This document shows, piece by piece, positions 6,069 through 12,971 of a DNA stretch of 13,697 nucleotides. Location: assembly GCA_035254305.1 (NCBI GenBank), contig DATFAS010000098.1, positions 1-13,697 of the forward strand, in the 5' to 3' direction. The notes under the pieces are model-generated. The model was not told where the DNA came from and searched no databases. It saw only the letters and a program-made list of their open reading frames with translations. The stretch's first letter is position 1; every line of letters starts with the position of its first letter. The DNA comes from DATFAS01 sp035254305 (GTDB taxonomy: Bacteria; Bacillota; Bacilli; Aneurinibacillales; RAOX-1). Both the position numbers and the translations under genes were made by a program.

Positions 6069-6106
6069 TTCTCTTTTCACTTTATCACAGGTTTTTGAAA
6101 CGAGCT

Positions 6107-6138
6107 AAAAAAGAAAAGAAGAGGAGTATTCCCTCTTC
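6107..6138 (-). terminator. Intrinsic terminator of the HD-GYP gene
   Basis: On the minus strand GAAGAGG (6132-6138) pairs with CCTCTTC (6118-6124) around a 7-base loop and is followed by TTTTCTTTTTT. It begins 2 bases after the stop codon. Confidence 0.85.
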
Positions 6139-6140
6139 CT

Positions 6141-8039
6141 TCAATAGGATATGTGCCGAATCCGCAAAAACTCATCCCACATTTTTAGAAACAAATCCAC
6201 TAAACGAGGATCAAACTGGGTCCCTCTACCTTCAAGCATAATCTCTTTTACCGTTTCTTGTGGTAATGCATCCTTATAAGCACGCTTTGATAGCAGGGCA
6301 TCAAATACATCTACAATGGCTACAATTCTTCCCTCAAGCGGAATTTCTTCTTCCTTAAGCCCATAAGGATATCCATTCCCATTCCACCACTCATGATGAG
6401 TTTGAGCAACTTTTGCAGCCATCTGAATAACCGGCAATTCTAAATTCGCCAATATTTGATGCCCGATATCTGTATGAGTTTTCATGGATTCTCGTTCCTC
6501 AGGGGTGAGTCTACTTGGTTTATTTAAGATAGAATCTGGAATACCTACTTTTCCAATATCATGATATTTGGCAGCTATACCAATTTGCTTCACGAATGAT
6601 TCCTCACAACCTGCTAATCTTGCTAGCTCTTCCGCCAATAATCCTATCCGAAAAACATGTTGACCCGTATCATCGTCACGAAACTCTGCTAGCTGCAAGA
6701 GACGTTCAACTGTATCAAATAGAACTTTACCCTCTTGCGTAGTGTCTTGTACTACAATCAATGCACGAGACAGGTTAAAAATCTCATTCTGTGGAAGTTG
6801 TCGTGCTTTATAGTAGTAATGCTTTCCATCATGCTCTTCAATAAGCAATGCTGCATGATCCGTCTTGTTTAATACCGGACAATCATTACACGGGAAATTT
6901 CGCTTATAGAGAACTTCATAACAACGTCGGCCTATTACTTCCTCCGTTCTCCCTCGGTCTTTTATATGCTTTCTCATCCGATCTTCTAACCAAGTCAGTC
7001 TTCCAAAATCTATGGTACTTACCTCATAGGCATAAATATCAAGAAATTGAAAATCTCTTAATAGTAAATAGGGTTTAAGAATTTCATCAATTAATGTCCG
7101 AGTAAACCGAACCAATCGTTCAAACGAAGGAACATAACGTTTCATATGTATATCATTTTCATATTCCTCGGATAGAAATATCTCTCGAATAGCCTCTATT
7201 AGGCATTCTCCACCCGTATAAAAAACTTGCTCTGAAATATCCCCATCCAGTACGTAACGTGACCAATCTCTTACAATCCGGTAGTAGGATTCCGTATCCA
7301 AGTAAATTTTATCCTGAAAAAATTGCACGAGAATATTGTATGCACTTTGAAACAATTCATCGTTAGAAAAGATAACATTCCATTTATTGTCTGAACGCTG
7401 CAGCATTTTATTTATAAAAAGATCAATAATCTTCCTAGCACGAAAACTAATAAATCCACTAAACTCATGGATGGAATTTAAATCATCATCAGAAAGACCG
7501 ATAACATTCCGAATCTTCTCTAATTCATATCTTAGTGGCCTGGTAGCACGATCAAGCTCTACCTGACTATAGGAATCCAAGGTGATTTGCGAATCAAGGT
7601 TAAAGATCGATTGCATAGCAAGTATTAAGGGCAGCTGATCAACTGAACGAACCTCCCTCATAATCACCTCGGAAATGATATGGAGATATTTCGAAAACGA
7701 TGCTATATACCAGGTTAGAGGAAGGCCAATACGTGAATGAACACGACCTACCTCAAATCGATGATGAATATATTCGTCATCGATGATCGCATGTAGTATT
7801 CGTTCAAAATAGCCTTTTTGCGTTACTTTCAACCGTTCTAATGTACTATATTGATCAATAATTTCTCTAAGTTTCTGAACTTCATAGACCTCACGATAGA
7901 GTCTCTCTACTATTTCTTCACTATGAGTTCGAAGCAAAGGACTATATTGATCGATTAGCTCTAAGGTTTGCTCACTTATCCCAGAATAGAGTATCTGTGC
8001 TAATCTATCCTTATTCGTCACTCGGATCCTTTTGCCCAT
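6141..8039 (-). CDS. Globin-coupled sensor with PAS-like and HD-GYP domains
   Basis: Likely a c-di-GMP phosphodiesterase controlled by a heme gas sensor. Numbering follows the longest reading (658 aa, TTG at 8117); the ATG at 8039 is residue 27 and is preferred for its AAAGGA. Residues 45-160 match the HemAT sensor globin: DDEYIHHR and RVHSRIGL place the proximal heme His at H127. Y74, L96 and T99 align with distal-pocket residues. Residues 206-315 look like a second globin with Trp285 in place of the His. Residues 355-460 are PAS-like with Cys399, Cys410 and Cys413 (CYEVLYKRNFPCNDCPV). Residues 467-645 form HD-GYP: YHDIGK (H519, D520), HHEWWNGNGYP (GYP 582-584), then DVFDAL and the KRAYK region. 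There are no membrane segments, so it is cytosolic. It is a single gene with its own terminator. The domains are confident; ligand and catalysis are inferred. Confidence 0.9.
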   Translation of the reverse strand: MGKRIRVTNKDRLAQILYSGISEQTLELIDQYSPLLRTHSEEIVERLYREVYEVQKLREIIDQYSTLERLKVTQKGYFERILHAIIDDEYIHHRFEVGRVHSRIGLPLTWYIASFSKYLHIISEVIMREVRSVDQLPLILAMQSIFNLDSQITLDSYSQVELDRATRPLRYELEKIRNVIGLSDDDLNSIHEFSGFISFRARKIIDLFINKMLQRSDNKWNVIFSNDELFQSAYNILVQFFQDKIYLDTESYYRIVRDWSRYVLDGDISEQVFYTGGECLIEAIREIFLSEEYENDIHMKRYVPSFERLVRFTRTLIDEILKPYLLLRDFQFLDIYAYEVSTIDFGRLTWLEDRMRKHIKDRGRTEEVIGRRCYEVLYKRNFPCNDCPVLNKTDHAALLIEEHDGKHYYYKARQLPQNEIFNLSRALIVVQDTTQEGKVLFDTVERLLQLAEFRDDDTGQHVFRIGLLAEELARLAGCEESFVKQIGIAAKYHDIGKVGIPDSILNKPSRLTPEERESMKTHTDIGHQILANLELPVIQMAAKVAQTHHEWWNGNGYPYGLKEEEIPLEGRIVAIVDVFDALLSKRAYKDALPQETVKEIMLEGRGTQFDPRLVDLFLKMWDEFLRIRHISY

Positions 8040-8183
8040 CAATCTTATCATCCTTTCCTTGCGGCTCAAGTGCAATTTTTTCTCATTAAAATAAGTATAG
8101 GGAATCATTTCCTTCAATGGAAGAGAGCTTCTTTGACAATTTTATTACTTTTTCCTGTAATTAGACCTTTAACAAAAAGCATG

Positions 8184-8212
8184 AAAAAAGAGGCATTATC
8201 ATTTCTGCCCCT
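8184..8212 (-). terminator. Intrinsic terminator of the 47-aa gene
   Basis: On the minus strand AGGGGCA pairs with TGCCTCT (one G-T pair) around a 10-base loop and runs into TTTTTT. It overlaps the end of the stop codon. Confidence 0.75.
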
Positions 8213-8355
8213 TATTTTTCTTGCTTATTCTTGTTCGTTCTTGCCTGAAGTTTCCTTGGATCTGTTGTATCTGCAAAGAGCTCAGCATTACCTACAGCCG
8301 TCGTTAGCACGCGATCTTCCGTGTTGTCAGGGGGTGTGGGCGATGGTTTAGCCAT
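8212..8355 (-). CDS. Unrecognised 47-aa hydrophilic protein
   Basis: The ATG at 8353-8355 opens 47 codons. It starts MAKPSPTPPDNTEDRVLTTA, continues GNAELFADTTDPRKLQ and ends in a basic tail rich in Lys, Asn and Gln (ARTNKNKQEK). TTGGAGG lies 6 bases before the ATG and a U-tailed hairpin follows the stop at once. Both ends look like a real gene. There is no membrane segment or Cys. Size, hydrophilicity and lysine-rich tail resemble minor small acid-soluble spore proteins, but I recognise no family, so that is only a suggestion. It lies between the HD-GYP gene downstream and the divergent TauE/SafE gene. Confidence 0.7.
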   Translation of the reverse strand: MAKPSPTPPDNTEDRVLTTAVGNAELFADTTDPRKLQARTNKNKQEK

Positions 8356-8518
8356 GATAACCTCCAAAATATCAATTTATGAGTAGCATTAAGTGAATCA
8401 AGCCCTTTTATACCATAAGGACTAACTAAATGCCCATTTACCAACATCTCACGAACCTAAACAGGCAAACGTCCATATTATCTTATTATCTTAGATATGG
8501 GATTAGAGGGATTAGAAA

Positions 8519-9286
8519 ATGGATTTCAGTTTAATTGGTATCGGATTGTTTGTAGGTTTCCTTATTGGTCTCACAGGTGTAGGCGGCGCTGCACTTCTCA
8601 CACCTATTCTCATCTTAATGGGAATAAACCCTACCTTAGCTGTAGGGACAGATCTGGTTTACAATTCAATTACTAAATTCGTTGGGGCAGTCCAGCATTG
8701 GAGACTGCGTACCGTAAACCTGACCATCGCCCTTTACTTTGCTATAGGAAGTGTACCAAGCGCAGTATTTGCTGTTCATCTCATTCATTGGGTGGAACAA
8801 CATTTTGGTGGTGCAGATGAAATCGTGAAGAAGTCCCTAGGCATCGCACTCATATTGATTCCCATTGCCACTTTACTTAAAAGTAGAAAAGATCATAATA
8901 GTCCTCAACCAAATTCTTGGCAGACTAAAGATTTTGCCCAAAAGAAGAAAATTACGATTTTTATTGGTGCCCTTCTAGGGTTTATCGTTGGTTTAACCTC
9001 CATTGGAAGTGGCTCTCTCTTTGCATTAGCCTTAATGTATTTCTATCAGCTCAATGGAAAAGAAATTGTTGGTACAGATATCACACATGCCTTCATCCTT
9101 GCGGGGGCGGCTGGGCTTTCCCATGCTAGTTTAGGGTCGGTTAATTATGACATTGTTCTGCAATTACTCATAGGGTCTCTACCGGGTGTGATTGGAGGGA
9201 GTATACTCTCTCTTAGAGTCCCTACAAAAGTGCTTCGCTATACGATTTTGTCACTCATATTTATTAGCGGAATTAAGCTGATTTAG
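8519..9286 (+). CDS. TauE/SafE-family permease
   Basis: The 255-residue membrane protein shows the family's internal duplication. GLTGVGG (17-23) and VGTDLVYNS (42-50) in the first half are echoed by GLTSIGSG (158-165) and VGTDITHA (184-191) in the second. About eight hydrophobic helices are split by a polar loop near residues 121-145. The family exports sulfite or organosulfonates such as sulfoacetate, or takes up related anions; the substrate cannot be read from sequence. GAGGGA lies about 8 bases before the ATG. It is transcribed alone and ends at a shared hairpin facing the M42 peptidase. A link with the sulfur-type LysR regulator 2.5 kb away is conceivable but not shown. Confidence 0.88.
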   Translation: MDFSLIGIGLFVGFLIGLTGVGGAALLTPILILMGINPTLAVGTDLVYNSITKFVGAVQHWRLRTVNLTIALYFAIGSVPSAVFAVHLIHWVEQHFGGADEIVKKSLGIALILIPIATLLKSRKDHNSPQPNSWQTKDFAQKKKITIFIGALLGFIVGLTSIGSGSLFALALMYFYQLNGKEIVGTDITHAFILAGAAGLSHASLGSVNYDIVLQLLIGSLPGVIGGSILSLRVPTKVLRYTILSLIFISGIKLI

Positions 9287-9304
9287 GTTTCTAAAGCATG
9301 ATAA

Positions 9305-9337
9305 AGGAGTGCCTCTTCAAGAAATGGAGGCACTCCT
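9305..9337. terminator. Bidirectional terminator between permease and M42 peptidase
   Basis: A perfect 11-pair stem, AGGAGTGCCTC (9305-9315) with GAGGCACTCCT (9327-9337), has an 11-base loop. It lies between two convergent stop codons and is followed by TCTATTT on the plus strand. The tract on the minus strand side is weaker. Confidence 0.85.
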
Positions 9338-9342
9338 TCTAT

Positions 9343-10401
9343 TTAATCCTCTAAAGGATTTAAATTTTCATTGCCCGTTAAGTGAAGAGCAAATTCTACC
9401 AGCAAGTCAATCTCTTGCTGCAGGTCTTTAAGGCTAACCGTCTCAACAGGTGAATGCATATAACGTAAAGGAAGAGAGACAAGGGCAATCGGAACCCCAC
9501 GACCGGTAAGTCGGATTTGATCTGCATCCGTCCCCGTGCGTCTAGGCGTTAACTCATATTGCAGGGAAATCCCTAACCTCTTCGCGCTTTCTTCTAAGAG
9601 ATTATTAACCTTGTAGTGAATGGGAGCTCCTTTAGCAAGAACGGGCCCACCATCCAAACGGATATCTCCATGTTTACGCGGGTCCACTCCAGGATAATCG
9701 GTAGCGAATGTCACATCTACTGCCACAGCCATATTGGGTTGGATTCCTGCACCAGCGAAATAGGCTCCACCCATATTGGTTTCTTCATTAACTGTACTTA
9801 CCGCATATATACCTACTTGAGGCTTGCGATCGGATAGTTTACGGATTACTTCTGCTGCCAAAAAGGCACCCGTACGATTATCTAATCCTCGGCCACTGAT
9901 GCGGTTATTCATTAGAAATTCCACGGATCGTTGATAAACAGCAAGGTCTCCAATCTGTACATACTGTGTGACTTCTACTCTACTCTTCGCACCACAGTCG
10001 ATAAAGATATCCGACATTTCCAGTCCATCCTTCACACCACCATGATGCTCCGCGTTAGCACCAATCACCCCAGTAATTGTACCTTTACTACCCAGAATCT
10101 GAACCTTCATACCAATAGCTGGCTTAGGGCTAATCCCGCCAAGCTTATCAACATAAACAAAGCCCTGTTCATCGATCCGATTCACAATGAATCCAATTTC
10201 ATCACAGTGTCCGGCAATCATAACCTTAAAAGGCGCTTGCGGATTCAGAATAGCAATGGCATTTCCAGCCATATCTGTTCGAATCTCGTCAGCATAAGGA
10301 GTTACATATTTTATCCATTTCTTCTGGATTTGCATTTCCTGCCCACTTGGAGAGGGGGTTGATAGTAGATCAACAAGGAATGTTTGAGAGTCCTTATTCA
10401 T
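9343..10401 (-). CDS. M42-family metalloaminopeptidase (YsdC/CelM type)
   Basis: The 352-residue cytosolic enzyme belongs to the M42 family (glutamyl/deblocking aminopeptidases, dinuclear zinc or cobalt, usually large tetrahedral oligomers). The metal and catalytic residues are all visible: H65 and D67 in GHCDEIG, D174 in GRGLDNRTGAF, E206 and E207 in NEETNMGG, D229 in VDVTFATDYPG, and H316 in MHSPVE. An inserted domain lies at about 75-160. The start at 10401 is chosen because GTGGAGG lies 5 bases upstream; the frame stays open to 10443, but that would add a lysine-rich stretch without a better ribosome binding site. It lies 107 bases downstream of the CDF transporter on the same strand, with no clear terminator between them, so co-transcription is possible. 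The likely role is peptide turnover. Confidence 0.93.
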   Translation of the reverse strand: MNKDSQTFLVDLLSTPSPSGQEMQIQKKWIKYVTPYADEIRTDMAGNAIAILNPQAPFKVMIAGHCDEIGFIVNRIDEQGFVYVDKLGGISPKPAIGMKVQILGSKGTITGVIGANAEHHGGVKDGLEMSDIFIDCGAKSRVEVTQYVQIGDLAVYQRSVEFLMNNRISGRGLDNRTGAFLAAEVIRKLSDRKPQVGIYAVSTVNEETNMGGAYFAGAGIQPNMAVAVDVTFATDYPGVDPRKHGDIRLDGGPVLAKGAPIHYKVNNLLEESAKRLGISLQYELTPRRTGTDADQIRLTGRGVPIALVSLPLRYMHSPVETVSLKDLQQEIDLLVEFALHLTGNENLNPLED

Positions 10402-10508
10402 TTTTTCCTCCACTTTTTTCTTTTTGTGTCTATTCCTCTGCAATGGATCTATTATAACCCAAATCCTTCCTAGGAAAAAATCTCACCTATTAGGGCTTCA
10501 AGCACAGA

Positions 10509-11414
10509 CTAATGAGTGAAAGGAATATTCGAAGATGGGATTCGATTGATATAGTCTCCTTTTGTTTGGAATTGAATCGTTGTATGAGAGATCGCAAATT
10601 CTTCAGCAAGAACGGTTTTGATTTGGAGTAGCAACTGGTTACTTTGTTCTACCTCCATATTGTTCACTTGAATATGTGCACTTAAGGAAACATGTTCATT
10701 AGATAAGCTCCAGATATGCAAATCAAGAATCTTCTCAATCTCAGGGATTTGCAACAGGCGCTTTTTCAAGGTTTCGATCTTTACTCCCCCTGGAGCTGCT
10801 TCAAGTAAGATCAATGCCGCTTCTCGTGTAATTGCCCAAGCATTTTTCAGAATAATCCCGGCAAACACAAGGCTCAAAATAGGATCTACGATATTCCATC
10901 CAGTGAATTTAATCATCACTGCGCCAATTAAAATACCGAAATAGGAAAATACATCCCCAAGAAAGTGGAGAAGAGAGCTTTTTACGTTAATATCATCTTC
11001 TCCTGCCTTCAGCACCTTAACAATAAGAAAAGTCCCAATAAACCCAATAGCAGAAAGATAGATCATCCCAATAGATTCTACTTCTACAGGATGCATGAAA
11101 CGAGTTGTCGCCTGAACCATAATATATACGGAAATACCAATTAAGATAAGACCATTCACAAAAGCTGCTAAGCTTCCAAAACGATGGTAACCAAATGTAT
11201 GGGTCTCATCCGCCGGCTTCATCGTTTGTTTGACAGCATATAAGCTTAAGATTAGAGAAAATAAATCACTTAATAAATGCCATGCATCTGAGGCAATAGC
11301 CAAGCTATGGGTGAGATAGCCTCCAATTAATTGGACAGTAAACATGATGAAGGTAATAATTGTAGACCACCGTAGTCGTCTTTCATTTGCTAATGCACGA
11401 GTATGTTCAGTCAA
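10509..11414 (-). CDS. Cation diffusion facilitator (CzcD-type metal exporter)
   Basis: The 301-residue protein has six membrane helices (about 15-200) and a cytoplasmic C-terminal domain (about 205-301). The transport site is in helices 2 and 5: H46 and D50 in SDAWHLLSD, H150 and D154 in LLHFLGDVFSY. This HD-HD set is typical of zinc-preferring proton antiporters, as opposed to the DD-HD set of FieF-type carriers. C-terminal His233 and His277 fit the dimer metal sites of the family. The start is TTG at 11412-11414, supported by a strong AAAGGAGGTA 8 bases upstream; no ATG does better. Two Fur-box-like palindromes lie 99-157 bases upstream of the start, which suggests metal-dependent control by a Fur-family repressor. 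Zinc is the best guess; other divalent metals are possible. Confidence 0.92.
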   Translation of the reverse strand: MTEHTRALANERRLRWSTIITFIMFTVQLIGGYLTHSLAIASDAWHLLSDLFSLILSLYAVKQTMKPADETHTFGYHRFGSLAAFVNGLILIGISVYIMVQATTRFMHPVEVESIGMIYLSAIGFIGTFLIVKVLKAGEDDINVKSSLLHFLGDVFSYFGILIGAVMIKFTGWNIVDPILSLVFAGIILKNAWAITREAALILLEAAPGGVKIETLKKRLLQIPEIEKILDLHIWSLSNEHVSLSAHIQVNNMEVEQSNQLLLQIKTVLAEEFAISHTTIQFQTKGDYINRIPSSNIPFTH

Positions 11415-11512
11415 ATAAAATACCTCCTTTGGAAATCCATTTGACCCCTATATCTTATCTCCAACAAAATATAAAAACAAGAGAAAATTAAAGAAAAATG
11501 AAGCATTCAACA

Positions 11513-11531
11513 GATAATGAATCTCAATATC
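11513..11531. promoter_or_regulatory. Fur-box-like site, weaker copy
   Basis: GATAATGAATCTCAATATC matches the 19-bp Fur consensus GATAATGATAATCATTATC at 15 of 19 positions. It lies 40 bp from the stronger copy, centre to centre. Confidence 0.45.
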
Positions 11532-11552
11532 GAATAACGGCTGTTTTTAACG

Positions 11553-11571
11553 AATAATGATATTCATTATC
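11553..11571. promoter_or_regulatory. Fur-box-like operator, strong copy
   Basis: AATAATGATATTCATTATC matches the Fur consensus at 17 of 19 positions. It contains a perfect palindrome, ATAATGA and TCATTAT around TAT (11554-11570). Binding by Zur, PerR or another Fur-family member cannot be excluded. Confidence 0.6.
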
Positions 11572-11811
11572 TTTAAGTCTATTCAATAAACAGTACGACC
11601 CTCTATTTATCTTTTTGTTTATACATCAACTAAAAAACAGATTTCCCAGGTCATCTTTCCAGCTTTATTTGCAACTCTATCCTATGTGTGAAATACCAAT
11701 AAGGAACAAGAAAAAAGTATTTTTTGTATGGATGGTAAACTTGCTTCTAAACGCTGAATATATTTTGATATAAATGTTGATTTGCAAATGAACAAAGGGA
11801 GGTTGAAACCT

Positions 11812-11952
11812 ATGAGTTTAGCGTTATGGAATGATATTATGGAAATGTGTTATGATGATGCACTCTATACATCAGATGAAGAATTAGAAGAAAGTCATAA
11901 TGAGACAGCCGCTGGAATAATCGAAGACTGGGTCGTCCTTTCAAAATATTAG
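11812..11952 (+). CDS. Unrecognised acidic 46-aa protein
   Basis: The ATG at 11812 opens 46 codons: MSLALWNDIMEMCYDDALY, then an acidic stretch SDEELEESHNETA, ending IIEDWVVLSKY. It has 12 Asp or Glu residues, one Lys and no Arg, one Cys, and two Trp. GGGAGGT lies 8 bases before the start, and a long bidirectional hairpin follows 26 bases after the stop. No signal peptide or membrane helix is seen and I recognise no family. The good ribosome binding site and clean terminator argue that it is translated. Whether the Fur-like boxes about 240 bases upstream control it is unknown. Confidence 0.6.
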   Translation: MSLALWNDIMEMCYDDALYTSDEELEESHNETAAGIIEDWVVLSKY

Positions 11953-11978
11953 ATAAGAAAATCCCCTTAAAGAATCCA

Positions 11979-12037
11979 AAAGAAAAAGAAGCTCCATTTC
12001 CATTCTCTACTAGAGATGAAAGGGCTTCTTTTTCTTT
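11979..12037. terminator. Bidirectional terminator between the 46-aa ORF and Crp/Fnr
   Basis: The outer stem is a perfect 14 pairs, AAAGAAAAAGAAGC (11979-11992) with GCTTCTTTTTCTTT (12024-12037). An imperfect inner stem ends in CTCT-ACT-AGAG. The A-rich and T-rich arms can serve both convergent genes. Confidence 0.75.
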
Positions 12038-12041
12038 CAAA

Positions 12042-12716
12042 CTAATCCTCAAAATGATCCTCAGGAATAAAAAGACTATTATGGTCAAGTTGGATTTTAT
12101 GGTCCTTTTTGAGTTGACTAATAATACGACTAACCGTTTCACGAGTTGTTCCAACCATATTCGCAATATCTTGGTGGGTTAGCTCAATATCAAGACGAAA
12201 GCCTAAATCAGTTTTCACTCCTTTTTTCTTTGCTAAATCCATTAAGACATTCGATACTTTCTCTGTCATATCCCTACTTAAAATATTCGATAATCGACCT
12301 TGCAAATCACGAATTTTCCCATCTAACTCTTGTAGGAGCTTGACAGTAATCGTTGGGCTATGCGCCAAAAATAGAGTGAAAGGCTGAACATACATCAGAT
12401 AGAGCTCACAATCATCCAGTGCGGAAGCAGTAGCTGGATAGTTGCTTTTGCCGAATAGGCCTACATGTGGAAGCATATCCCCTTCAGTAAGGATATTAAC
12501 AATTTGTTCTCTTCCATCCTCAGTGGTCTTATAGGTTTTTACTCTCCCTTTATGGATAAAATAGATAACCTCACAAGGCTCTCCTTCGTAAAAAAGAATT
12601 TCTCTTTTCTCTACTCGCTTTGCAATCATTAGCTTTGTGATCTCATTTAATTCCTCTTCTGTACAACTCTTAAAAAATTGTGTCTTTCCTAGCCATTTTG
12701 TTATTTCATGCTTCAT
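12042..12716 (-). CDS. Crp/Fnr-family transcription regulator
   Basis: The 224-residue protein has an N-terminal cyclic-nucleotide-binding-type beta barrel at about 14-125 (REILFYEGEPCEVIYFIHKGRVKTY and ILTEGDMLPHVGLFG), a long dimer helix at about 125-150, and a C-terminal winged helix-turn-helix with recognition segment LTHQDIANMVGTTRETVSRII at 179-199. The Arg-Glu-Thr-Val-Ser-Arg core is the usual Crp/Fnr DNA-reading helix. Only three Cys are present (18, 48 and 103), without the Cys cluster of oxygen-sensing Fnr, so an iron-sulfur cluster is unlikely and the ligand is unknown. AAAGGAG lies about 11 bases before the ATG. It is transcribed alone, divergent from spoIIP; targets cannot be named. 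Confidence 0.9.
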   Translation of the reverse strand: MKHEITKWLGKTQFFKSCTEEELNEITKLMIAKRVEKREILFYEGEPCEVIYFIHKGRVKTYKTTEDGREQIVNILTEGDMLPHVGLFGKSNYPATASALDDCELYLMYVQPFTLFLAHSPTITVKLLQELDGKIRDLQGRLSNILSRDMTEKVSNVLMDLAKKKGVKTDLGFRLDIELTHQDIANMVGTTRETVSRIISQLKKDHKIQLDHNSLFIPEDHFED

Positions 12717-12778
12717 TTATTACTTGGCTCCTTTCCTTAGGGTAGCCTTTATTTAACAAAATTAAGTGGAATTTCCCG

Positions 12779-12797
12779 TGGATAATCCTTTTATCCA
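12779..12797. promoter_or_regulatory. Inverted repeat upstream of the Crp/Fnr gene
   Basis: TGGATAA and TTATCCA are perfect 7-base arms around a 5-base spacer, about 63 bases upstream of the Crp/Fnr start. It could be an operator or a leader hairpin; it does not match the classic TGTGA-TCACA or TTGAT-ATCAA forms. Confidence 0.3.
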
Positions 12798-12905
12798 TCC
12801 TCCCACAGCGCCTCCCACTTTAAACACTTAACTCAAGTAATCCTTCTTTTATTTTATCATTTATCTTTCCTATTCGGATTGAAAAATACTAAAAATAATG
12901 GAGAG

Positions 12906-12936
12906 TCTATATTCATAATTTCTCATTACATGAATA
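12906..12936 (+). promoter_or_regulatory. Candidate sigma-E promoter for spoIIP
   Basis: TCTATATT (12906-12913) and CATGAATA (12929-12936) are separated by 15 bases and lie about 36 bases before the spoIIP start. Both only partly match sigma-E consensus. SpoIIP is made in the mother cell, which makes sigma-E control expected. Confidence 0.35.
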
Positions 12937-12971
12937 AGTTAAAATAAAAGCTTTAAGTAAAGGTGGCTGTT

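Larger units (their letters stand above)
11431..11811. other. Long intergenic region upstream of CDF and the 46-aa ORF
   Basis: No gene is seen here in either strand. It holds two Fur-like operators. A weak minus-strand promoter candidate for the CDF gene has TTGTTT at 11475-11480, 17 bases, then TAAGAT at 11452-11457. The AT-rich 200 bases before the 46-aa ORF show no promoter I would defend. Confidence 0.5.

Noticed and set aside
8070..8351. Plus-strand 93-codon ORF
   Set aside because: It runs antisense to the HD-GYP start and the 47-aa gene and has no ribosome binding site.
9931..10362. Plus-strand 143-codon ORF
   Set aside because: It is antisense to the M42 peptidase, whose catalytic residues are all intact on the other strand.
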